Assembly (NCBI RefSeq): GCF_006094435.1
Contig: NZ_CP034783.1
Location: forward strand, 186,001 to 250,000
Direction of reading: 5' to 3'
DNA length: 64,000 nt
Source: Pseudomonas sp. MPC6
Lineage (GTDB): Bacteria > Pseudomonadota > Gammaproteobacteria > Pseudomonadales > Pseudomonadaceae
The translations under genes and the position numbers were made by a program. A model generated the notes under the pieces. It did no database searches and was not told the DNA's origin. It worked only from the letters and a program-made list of their open reading frames with translations. Below, piece by piece: positions 55,594 through 62,098 of the stretch (positions are counted from its first letter, which is position 1; each line of letters begins with the position of its first letter).

Positions 55594-56133
55594 ATGGATA
55601 TCGGCTATGTGCGAGTCAGCTCAGTTGACCAGAACGAAGTAAGGCAGCTCGACGGCGTAACGCTCGACAAGGTTTACACGGACAAGTGCTCAGGCAAGGA
55701 CACAGACCGTCCCCAGCTCCGGGCGCTGCTAGATGTAGTCCGTACCGGTGACACCGTTGTTGTGCACAGCATCGATAGGCTGGCCCGTAGTCTGTCAGAC
55801 CTCTTGAACCTGGTGCAGTCGTTGAACGAGCAGGGTGTCTCGGTGAGGTTCTGCAAAGAGAACTTGCACTTCACTGGTGCAGACGACAAATACCAGAACC
55901 TGATGCTTCAGATGATGGGTGCTGTGGCAGAGTTCGAACGCTCGATGATCCGTGAACGCCAGAAGGAAGGCATCGCCCAAGCGAAGCTTGACGGGAAGTA
56001 TAAGGGTGGTGTGAAGACCACAGACGCCGATGCAATCCGCGCTCATGTTGCCAATGGTTCATCCTACCGGGACACCGCAAAGAGTCTTGGTGTGAGCCTG
56101 TCCACTGTTCAACGGGCCATGAAAACCGCCTGA
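55594..56133 (+). CDS. small serine recombinase, resolvase/invertase type
   Basis: 179 residues. Catalytic serine in YVRVSSVDQ, with HSIDRLARSLSDL, FERSMIRERQKEGI and the long E helix, then a Hin/resolvase-type helix-turn-helix (IRAHVANGSSYRDTAKSLGVSLSTVQRAM). It should act as a resolvase or DNA invertase on the repeats directly upstream. It is distinct from the large recombinase at the left end. A weak ribosome binding site (AGG) precedes the ATG. Confidence 0.9.
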   Translation: MDIGYVRVSSVDQNEVRQLDGVTLDKVYTDKCSGKDTDRPQLRALLDVVRTGDTVVVHSIDRLARSLSDLLNLVQSLNEQGVSVRFCKENLHFTGADDKYQNLMLQMMGAVAEFERSMIRERQKEGIAQAKLDGKYKGGVKTTDADAIRAHVANGSSYRDTAKSLGVSLSTVQRAMKTA

Positions 56134-56154
56134 CCAATATCGCAAGACCCATAT

Positions 56155-56180
56155 GCCCGCCTTGAGCGGGCTTTGTCGTT
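56155..56180 (+). terminator. terminator after the resolvase gene
   Basis: GCCCGC-CTTGA-GCGGGC followed by TTTGTCGTTCTTT, 22 bases after the stop. Confidence 0.65.
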
Positions 56181-56568
56181 CTTTAGAGCCAGATCGCATA
56201 GGATGATAAGTGTAATGCTCCGTCAGAGCTTCTGTATGGCCTAAGGGGCGACGCTCTCTGCTATAGGTATACACTGGTAGCAGGTAGAGGCTTGTGCGGC
56301 CTTAGAAAGCCTCTGAGAGAGTTCTGGGTGGTGGCGCAGGTTATTCGAGAATCATTCACGTTTTGGTGAAGGCCACTTCTTTGCTCGCTTGATTGATCCG
56401 GTGTCGGGCTGGAAATCTCGCCGATTCACAAGGTGCAGAAAAAAATACGGGGAAATGGTGGTCTGCCAGATACTCGCCTCAGGTTATTTTCCTGGGTCAG
56501 CTACTGGAATCACCCAACGGTGCAAAGCTCCTGGCGGCGGGGATTTGAAATCCTGGAAAACTCGCCCT
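56181..56568. other. intergenic stretch inside the element
   Basis: 388 bases between the resolvase terminator and the 3' end of the Rap1a-like gene. A weak 67-codon plus-strand frame from TTG 56389 was not accepted. Nothing else recognised. Confidence 0.4.
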
Positions 56569-56943
56569 TCATTTGTTGCAAGGGAAAGCTGACCTGAACG
56601 CTTCAATTGAGAGCAGGGCCCCACTTTTATGCAGTGAGGCAGGATGCTCAGACATGTATCGGGTAACAATCCTTACTGCCTGCGTGTACTGGATGCCATT
56701 CACCGGGAAGCATGCCCTTGCCTCTTTAGGGAGGTCGTAATAGAGGTTAGTCATGGTATTCATAACGGCTGCAACCGTGCCGAAACAGAATCCAGCGTTA
56801 AAATCGGGGGCGGAGTTAGGTGCAATCTCCATCGACCTAAGACTGGCTTGGCATTGAGTCAAAAGCTCGTTCCCATCAGCCATGGCGGCACTACCACTTA
56901 CCATCAACCCAATCAGTGCAGCCGCTCCAATCCATGCCTTCAT
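56569..56943 (-). CDS. Rap1a/Tai family immunity protein, periplasmic, no cognate effector nearby
   Basis: 124 residues. Signal peptide (MKAWIGAAALIGLMVSGSAA), then GNELLTQCQ, FNAGFCFGTVAAVMNT, an ACFPVNGIQYTQAVRIVTRY segment and the end SIEAFRSAFPC. Spacing of the four cysteines and the C-terminal AFPC match the Rap1a/Tai fold, whose founding members neutralise type VI amidase effectors of the Ssp/Tae4 kind in the periplasm. No amidase, VgrG or Hcp gene is present, so it is an orphan immunity or a diverged member with another role. It is on the minus strand, facing the SOS promoter of the split host gene. Confidence 0.8.
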   Translation of the reverse strand: MKAWIGAAALIGLMVSGSAAMADGNELLTQCQASLRSMEIAPNSAPDFNAGFCFGTVAAVMNTMTNLYYDLPKEARACFPVNGIQYTQAVRIVTRYMSEHPASLHKSGALLSIEAFRSAFPCNK

Positions 56944-57426
56944 GCTGAAATCCTTTTGAATGAGCGGGCATGTTACCGGGTGCAGTGGCTGGCTGCCATC
57001 ACCGGGTTCAAGCTAGCGAGACAAGCAAGCTCATATGCACGGATCGCACAGGGGCATGTGATTTTTATACTCCAGTGGAATAGCGTCGTATGATATAGAA
57101 GAGAGCAGCCCCACCGATGGGAGTCTAGCTTTTACGTGGCAAGCGGAGCTTGCGGGTAGTTCCCGTTGAAGAAGATCAGCGTTGAGGTTCCCTCATACAT
57201 ACCGCCCCAATAGAAAAGCCCTTTGCCTTGAACGTGTGACAGTCGTCAGCTCACGCTGACAAGTGATCCCCTGAATGCGAGCGCATTCGTCTGTGCACTC
57301 TCCCAGCTCAAGAGCCAGGAGCGGATTTGTGAAATCTAGGTATTGGTTCGAGGTACACCCTGGACGGTGAGGGTGATGCTCCTGGGAAGCTTGTTTTCAG
57401 TATCTGTACTAATTACATAACATGCT
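56944..57426. other. right-end non-coding region of the element
   Basis: 483 bases between the immunity gene start and attR. AAAGGATTTCAGC precedes the immunity ATG. A minus-strand frame of about 35 codons ending at 57132 (FYWGGMYEGTSTLIFFNGNY) looks protein-like and may be a gene relic. The rest is unassigned. Confidence 0.4.
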
Positions 57427-57438
57427 CAACCGTGCTCG
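57420..57438. other. attR, right junction of the element
   Basis: Element sequence CATGCT, shared CA (57427-57428), then host sequence ACCGTGCTCGCACC encoding the minus-strand G-C-E-H-G. Confidence 0.7.
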
Positions 57439-57656
57439 CACCCGCGATAGGGATTGATCGAGCGATCGAAGGGCAAATCCGGCGAGTTGTTACGGGTGAT
57501 GATGGTTTTCGCCGTCTCGATCCGCACCTCCGTGCCTTGGGTCATCGGCGCTTCCTGATACCAGCCGTCATCTTCGGCCACCGAACGGCTCGGGGCGAAG
57601 CGGTTGTGCGGGTTGGTGGCGGTGCCGCGACCGCGCGGGGGAAGAGGGATGGACAT
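57429..57656 (-). pseudogene. PA0069-like radical SAM protein, N-terminal part (split by element)
   Basis: 76 codons from ATG 57656 (MSIPLPPRGRGTATNPHNRF) to the attachment site, ending NPYRGCEHG with the first cluster cysteine. In the integrated state the frame meets a TGA (GGT-TGA) immediately at the junction, so a truncated 76-residue product is expected. The rest is at 51320-52150. A LexA box lies 16 bases upstream, so this promoter is probably SOS controlled, as recalled for P. aeruginosa PA0069. Confidence 0.9.
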
Positions 57657-57661
57657 GAAAA

Positions 57662-57697
57662 CGCCTCTATACTGTTTTTATATACAGTATAGAGGCG
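57662..57697. promoter_or_regulatory. LexA operator within a perfect 14-bp inverted repeat
   Basis: CTGTTTTTATATACAG at 57672-57687 matches the LexA consensus CTG-N10-CAG with an AT-rich centre. It lies inside perfect arms CGCCTCTATACTGT and its complement (57662-57675, 57684-57697). It sits between the split radical SAM gene and the end of the dehydrogenase operon. Confidence 0.85.
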
Positions 57698-57726
57698 CTG
57701 TTGATCTGGCTAGTGCCGCTGGGCAG

Positions 57727-59037
57727 TCAGTTCTTTTGGGTCGCTTGCCCCAGGTCGTCGCCCGACGTGGTCTTCATATCATTCGAGCGCAGGTCCGCCA
57801 CTTCGCTCGCCTTGACCGGTGAGCCACCGTTGCCCCAGCTGCTGCGGATGAAACTGACCACGTCCGCCACTTCCTGATCCGACAAGCGCCAGGCGAACCC
57901 GGGCATCGTAAAGGTCGAGGGTGCGCCATGGGTTGCAGGCACCGTGTCGCCCTTGAGCACGATGTGAATCAGCGACGTGGCATCGTCCGACTGCAATACC
58001 GGGTTGCCCGCCAACGCCGGGAATACGCGGGTGTAGCCATGGCCATCGGTACGATGGCAGGCCGCGCAGTTGTCGATGTACACCGCCGCGCCAGGCTTGC
58101 TGTCGTCACCGTTCCACAGCGCCTGGGCGACCTGCTTGTCGTACTGATGCGGCTGATCGTCAGGGTCTTTTGCCGGCAAGGACTTGAGATAGCGGGCTAT
58201 CGCGGTCAGATCGTTATCGGTCATGTACTGCATGCTGTGCGTCACCACATCACTCATGCCGCCAAACACCGCGCTGCGATCGCTGCGACCGGTCTTGAGG
58301 AACTGCACCAGTTGCTCTTCGCTCCAACTGCCGAGACCGTCTTTGTGATCGCCCCGCAGACTTTTCGCGATCCAGCCTTCAAGGGGCGCGCTGCCTGCAA
58401 GAAACGCGCTGCCTTGCCCGGCATCCAGGGCTTTTTCCTGCATGGTCAGGGCACGCGGCGTATGGCACGCGCCGCAATGTCCGAGGCCTTCCACCAGATA
58501 CGCCCCGCGACTGACCACGGCATCTGCGCCAGGGGTGGCGTTATGCTCCTCGACGGCCGGGGCAAACATCCAGCGCCAGCCGGCAAGCGGCCAGCGCATG
58601 CTCAAGGGCCAGGGGATGTCGCTGTCCTTGTTTTCCTGGGCCACGGGCACCACGCCTTTCATGAAATAGGCGTACAACGCCTGCATGTCGGTTTCGCTGA
58701 CGCGTGCGTAGGACGGATACGGCATGGCCGGGTACAGCGTACTGCCGTTTTTGACGACGCCATGGCGGACTGCTTTATCGAAGTCCTCGAAGCTATAGTC
58801 ACCGAGTCCGGTTTTATCCGGGGTGATATTGGTGGAATAGATCGTCCCGATCGGTGTTTCCATCGGCAGGCCGCCGGCGAAGGGTTTGCCGTCCTTGGCG
58901 GTGTGGCAGGCCACGCAGTCGCCGGCACGGGCAAGGTACTCGCCCTGCTTGATCAGGTTTTGATCAGCGTCTGCAGCGTTGATCGAGCCGCAAACGAGCA
59001 GCGCCAGCGTAGCGATAACTACTGATTTCATGGTCAT
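57727..59037 (-). CDS. triheme cytochrome c subunit of gluconate-type dehydrogenase
   Basis: 436 residues with a signal peptide ending SINAADA (ATG 59037 or 59031). Three c-type heme sites: DCVACHT, HCGACHT, NCAACHR. This is the membrane-associated cytochrome subunit of the three-component flavin dehydrogenases (gluconate, 2-ketogluconate or sorbitol). It passes electrons from the FAD subunit to ubiquinone at the periplasmic side. It is last in the operon, seven bases after the FAD subunit gene. Confidence 0.9.
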   Translation of the reverse strand: MTMKSVVIATLALLVCGSINAADADQNLIKQGEYLARAGDCVACHTAKDGKPFAGGLPMETPIGTIYSTNITPDKTGLGDYSFEDFDKAVRHGVVKNGSTLYPAMPYPSYARVSETDMQALYAYFMKGVVPVAQENKDSDIPWPLSMRWPLAGWRWMFAPAVEEHNATPGADAVVSRGAYLVEGLGHCGACHTPRALTMQEKALDAGQGSAFLAGSAPLEGWIAKSLRGDHKDGLGSWSEEQLVQFLKTGRSDRSAVFGGMSDVVTHSMQYMTDNDLTAIARYLKSLPAKDPDDQPHQYDKQVAQALWNGDDSKPGAAVYIDNCAACHRTDGHGYTRVFPALAGNPVLQSDDATSLIHIVLKGDTVPATHGAPSTFTMPGFAWRLSDQEVADVVSFIRSSWGNGGSPVKASEVADLRSNDMKTTSGDDLGQATQKN

Positions 59038-59043
59038 CGCTCC

Positions 59044-60828
59044 TTAAGCCTGAACCAACGGGCCGGGGTTTTTCAGGTACTGCTCGCGGATCGCCCGGGC
59101 CGACCAGTAGGTCAATGCAGCCACCAGGCCAGTTGGGTTGTAGCCCAGACCTTGGGGGAAAGCCGAGGCGCCAGGCACGAACACGTTGTGCACGTCCCAA
59201 CTCTGCAAGTAACGGTTCAGGGCGCTGGTTTTCGGGTCGGTGCCCATGATCGCGCCACCGTTGAGGTGGGTGGTCTGGTAAGACGCGGTGTTGAAATGGT
59301 CGCCGACTTTTTTACCGATCACGGCAATGGCCTTGGGCCCCATCGCTTCGGCGATCTTGCCCATTTTCTCGACCATGAAGCGGTTCATCTTGATGTCGTT
59401 TTCCTGCCAGTCGAAGGTCATCCGTAGCAGCGGCAAGCCGTAGGCATCGCGGTACACCGGGTCCAGATCGAGGTAATTGCCGCGGTAGGACTGGTGCGCT
59501 CCGTGGGCGTCCATCGACACTTGATGGGTGTAGTAATCGGCGGTGGCGCGTTTCCAGGCACTGCCCCAGGCCGGGGTGCCCGGCGGATTGGAGGTCCCGG
59601 CGATCGGTCGGCTGCCGGCCTGGTTGACCCACATCGGCGAGCCGCCGACGAAGCCGTGAGGCCCGTGATCGAAGTTGTCGGCGTTGAAGTCGTCCACCGC
59701 CACGCCATTACCACCGGCGCCGATAAAATTGTTGGTGTGGGTGTCCTTGTCGAAGAACGCCTTGATCGTGGCCATGTTCTGGTAGGCGAAGTTCTTGCCA
59801 ATGACCCCTTCGCCGCTGATGGGGTCGTAGGGCTTGCCGATGCCGGAAAGCAGCATCAGCCGCACGTTATGGAACTGGAAGGCGCCGAGGATCACCAGGT
59901 CCGCCGGCTGTTCGATCTCCCGGCCCTGACCGTCGACATAGGTCACGCCGGTGGCTTTGGTCTTGGTGCTGTCGAGGTTGACCCGCAGCACGTGGGAATT
60001 GGGCCGCAACTCGAAATTCGGCAACGGCTTGAGGGCCGGCAAAATATTCACGTTCGGCGATGCCTTGGAGTACATGTAGCAAACGTAACCGCTGCAAAAA
60101 CCGCAGAAGTTGCACGGCCCCATTTGCGCGCCGTAAGGGTTGGTGTAGGGGCCCGAAGTATTCGCTGACGGCAGGTTGTAGGGTTTGTAGCCCACTGCGG
60201 TGGCCGCTTTCTGGAACAGCTGTGCGGAAACAGTGTTCTTCTGCGATTCCAGCGGGAAATGATTGGAGCGATCCGGGGCATACGGGTTACCGCCCTTGCC
60301 TTCACCGACCCGTTGACCGTTCACCGTCCAGGCCTGACCCGAGGTGCCGAAGACTTTCTCGGCATAATCGAAAAATGGTTCCAGCTCTTCATAGCTGACG
60401 CCGAAGTCCTGGATGGTCATGTCCTTGGGAATGAAGTTTTTGCCGTAGCGTTCTTCATAGTGGCTGCGCATACGCAACTCGATCGGGTCGACCCGAAAGT
60501 GCACGCCGGACCAGTGCAGACCGGCACCGCCCACACCGTTACCGGGCAGGAAGGCGCCCAGTTGGCGGTTCGGCAGCGCAATGTCGTTCACGCTATGGCG
60601 AATGGTGACGGTTTCCTTGGAAATGTCCTGGAAGAGTTTTTTACGAACGCTGTAGGTAAGTTCGTCGATCACCTGAGGATAATTACCGTCGGGATAGGTG
60701 TCCTGCATGGGGCCGCGCTCCAGTGCCAGCACATTGAGGCCGGCTTCCGTCAGCTCCTTGGCCATGATCGCGCCTGTCCAGCCAAAACCGACGATCACTG
60801 CGTCGACCTTCTTCATTACCGTTGCCAT
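59044..60828 (-). CDS. GMC family FAD subunit of gluconate-type dehydrogenase
   Basis: 594 residues from ATG 60828 (MATVMKKVDAVIVGFGWTG), two bases after the stop of the small subunit gene, with GAGGG upstream. FAD fold GFGWTG, then LERGPMQDTYPDGNYPQ, NGVGGAGLHWSGVHFR, a cysteine-rich CNFCGFCSGYVC cluster and the C-terminal HLNGGAIMGTDP and GYNPTGLVAALTYWSA. The cysteine cluster (3Fe-4S type) is typical of gluconate 2-dehydrogenase large subunits. It oxidises a sugar acid in the periplasm; gluconate or 2-ketogluconate cannot be separated by sequence reading. Confidence 0.9.
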   Translation of the reverse strand: MATVMKKVDAVIVGFGWTGAIMAKELTEAGLNVLALERGPMQDTYPDGNYPQVIDELTYSVRKKLFQDISKETVTIRHSVNDIALPNRQLGAFLPGNGVGGAGLHWSGVHFRVDPIELRMRSHYEERYGKNFIPKDMTIQDFGVSYEELEPFFDYAEKVFGTSGQAWTVNGQRVGEGKGGNPYAPDRSNHFPLESQKNTVSAQLFQKAATAVGYKPYNLPSANTSGPYTNPYGAQMGPCNFCGFCSGYVCYMYSKASPNVNILPALKPLPNFELRPNSHVLRVNLDSTKTKATGVTYVDGQGREIEQPADLVILGAFQFHNVRLMLLSGIGKPYDPISGEGVIGKNFAYQNMATIKAFFDKDTHTNNFIGAGGNGVAVDDFNADNFDHGPHGFVGGSPMWVNQAGSRPIAGTSNPPGTPAWGSAWKRATADYYTHQVSMDAHGAHQSYRGNYLDLDPVYRDAYGLPLLRMTFDWQENDIKMNRFMVEKMGKIAEAMGPKAIAVIGKKVGDHFNTASYQTTHLNGGAIMGTDPKTSALNRYLQSWDVHNVFVPGASAFPQGLGYNPTGLVAALTYWSARAIREQYLKNPGPLVQA

Positions 60829-60830
60829 GC

Positions 60831-61571
60831 TCACGCCCTCTCGCCGCGAATTGAAACTGCCGGAAAGGGGTATTGCTCGTTGCGTTCCACCCAATCCATG
60901 AAATCGGCGCGGGCGCCTGGAAAACCAATCATGGTCCAGCCGACCATGCCTTTATTGCCGCCATGGATCGGGTCGCAGAAGAACCCTTCCTTGGTGTTTT
61001 GCAGCAGCAGGTTGAAAAATATCTTGGCCGGGACACTGTCGAACTGAGGTTTGCCTGCCTCCAATTGCTTGAGCAAATCCTCTCGGGTAGCGCTGTCTTG
61101 CTCGGCAAATACTTTACCGTTGAGCGCTTTCGCCCAGGCATCCGTCGCGGCGATGCCCAAGCGATAGATGTCTTTGGGCACCAGTTTGCTCTGCCAGCCC
61201 ATTTCCGGCGCGGCGTCTGCATTAAACGGCCCTTGCATGAACCACAACGCGCCTGCGGCGTAGGGAGTGTTCATCTGGCGGTCGATGTATTCAGGCACTC
61301 CGGCTTCCAGCGCACCGGGGCCTTGGGCATCGTTCGGGATCAAGTGAGCAACGGCAGACTTGATGAATGCCCACTCTTCAACGGTGAAATACCCGGGTTC
61401 ATACGCCGTGGTGCTGGCGGTCGGCTTGGCGGGGCTGGCGGGCGCCGCTTCAGGCGCAGCCATCAGGACCGTGCTGCCCAAACCGGTGCTGGCGACGGTG
61501 ACCACCGGGATCAAGGTCAGGGATTTGCGTAAAAATTCACGCCGCGGGTTGTCTCGATCTTGATCAGACAT
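60831..61571 (-). CDS. gluconate 2-dehydrogenase subunit 3 family, Tat-exported
   Basis: 246 residues. Twin-arginine signal (NPRREFLRKSLTLIPVV) at residues 8-24. The body matches the gluconate dehydrogenase gamma subunit (EWAFIKSAVAHLIPND; YIDRQMNTPYAAGALWFMQG; GFPGARADF). It probably carries the cofactor-loaded FAD subunit, which has no signal of its own, through Tat to the periplasm. First gene of the operon. Confidence 0.92.
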   Translation of the reverse strand: MSDQDRDNPRREFLRKSLTLIPVVTVASTGLGSTVLMAAPEAAPASPAKPTASTTAYEPGYFTVEEWAFIKSAVAHLIPNDAQGPGALEAGVPEYIDRQMNTPYAAGALWFMQGPFNADAAPEMGWQSKLVPKDIYRLGIAATDAWAKALNGKVFAEQDSATREDLLKQLEAGKPQFDSVPAKIFFNLLLQNTKEGFFCDPIHGGNKGMVGWTMIGFPGARADFMDWVERNEQYPFPAVSIRGERA

Positions 61572-61769
61572 GGGGGCACCTCATCAGGCAATAATGGTTG
61601 TCAGCCGTTTCGTGGAACGACTTTGGTTTTGGCAGCAATGCGGGTCGTGGAAGACCGGGGACAGGCGACTGCAAAATCTGGAAACAAATGATAGCAGGCT
61701 AAGTATCAAGTTGAATCGATTCAGCAAAAAACTTGGGCGTGCAGCGCGGGGAGAGGGTGGTTGCTGGAG

Positions 61770-61809
61770 GCCCCCTTCCACCCCGTAAAAGGCTGGAAGG
61801 GGGCTTTTT
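61770..61809 (+). terminator. strong plus-strand terminator with no obvious upstream gene
   Basis: GCCCCCTTCCACC and GGCTGGAAGGGGGC form a stem followed by TTTTT. The plus strand upstream has no accepted gene, so it may end a small RNA; on the minus strand there is no T tract after the yheV stop. Confidence 0.6.
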
Positions 61810-61810
61810 C

Positions 61811-62098
61811 TCAGTGTTGCTCGTCAGGCTTTTTCTTCAGCTTGGGGTTCGGAAAAAACTGCACGGCCTGAACCTTGGCGTCCGGCACCTTCAGCGCCGA
61901 GGTGTTGACCCTTGTGCCCAATTCCTTGGGCACTGACAGACCCTGTTCATTCAGCGTGTCCGAATAACCGCAGGCCACGCACTCGCGATGCGGGACCTGG
62001 TCTTCGGTCCACATCATCAACTTGTCCGGCTCGCTGCAAGCCGGGCAGACCGCCCCGGCGATAAAGCGTCTTTTGGTAATCACAGGTCCCTCACTCAT
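61811..62098 (-). CDS. YheV family zinc-ribbon protein
   Basis: 95 residues. Two CxxC pairs (VCPACSEPD and ECVACGYSD) form a zinc ribbon; the C-terminal part is basic. YheV (DUF2387) is conserved in gammaproteobacteria without a known function. Its ATG overlaps the prlC stop by four bases, the usual arrangement prlC-yheV (PA0067-PA0068). Confidence 0.9.
   Translation of the reverse strand: MSEGPVITKRRFIAGAVCPACSEPDKLMMWTEDQVPHRECVACGYSDTLNEQGLSVPKELGTRVNTSALKVPDAKVQAVQFFPNPKLKKKPDEQH

Larger units (their letters stand above)
52149..57428 (+). mobile_element. serine-recombinase integrative element of about 5.28 kb in a radical SAM gene
   Basis: Limits are set by rebuilding the split gene. 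Minus strand, right junction GAGCACGGT-TG-AGCATG, left junction TTATAGC-TG-CATTTATTG; joining at the shared TG (CA at 52149-52150 and 57427-57428, plus strand) gives GAGCACGGTTGCATTTATTG, in frame E-H-G-C-I-Y-C. Contents: large serine recombinase, two unknown genes, small resolvase, Rap1a-like immunity gene. GC is visibly lower than in the flanks, as expected for acquired DNA. No conjugation, phage structural or replication genes were recognised. Confidence 0.88.

Noticed and set aside
56389..56592. 67-codon plus-strand frame in the element
   Set aside because: TTG start, no ribosome binding site, no family-like features; overlaps the end of the immunity gene.
52100..57500. Insertion into a tRNA gene
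   Set aside because: No tRNA is present at either junction; the target is a protein-coding gene.
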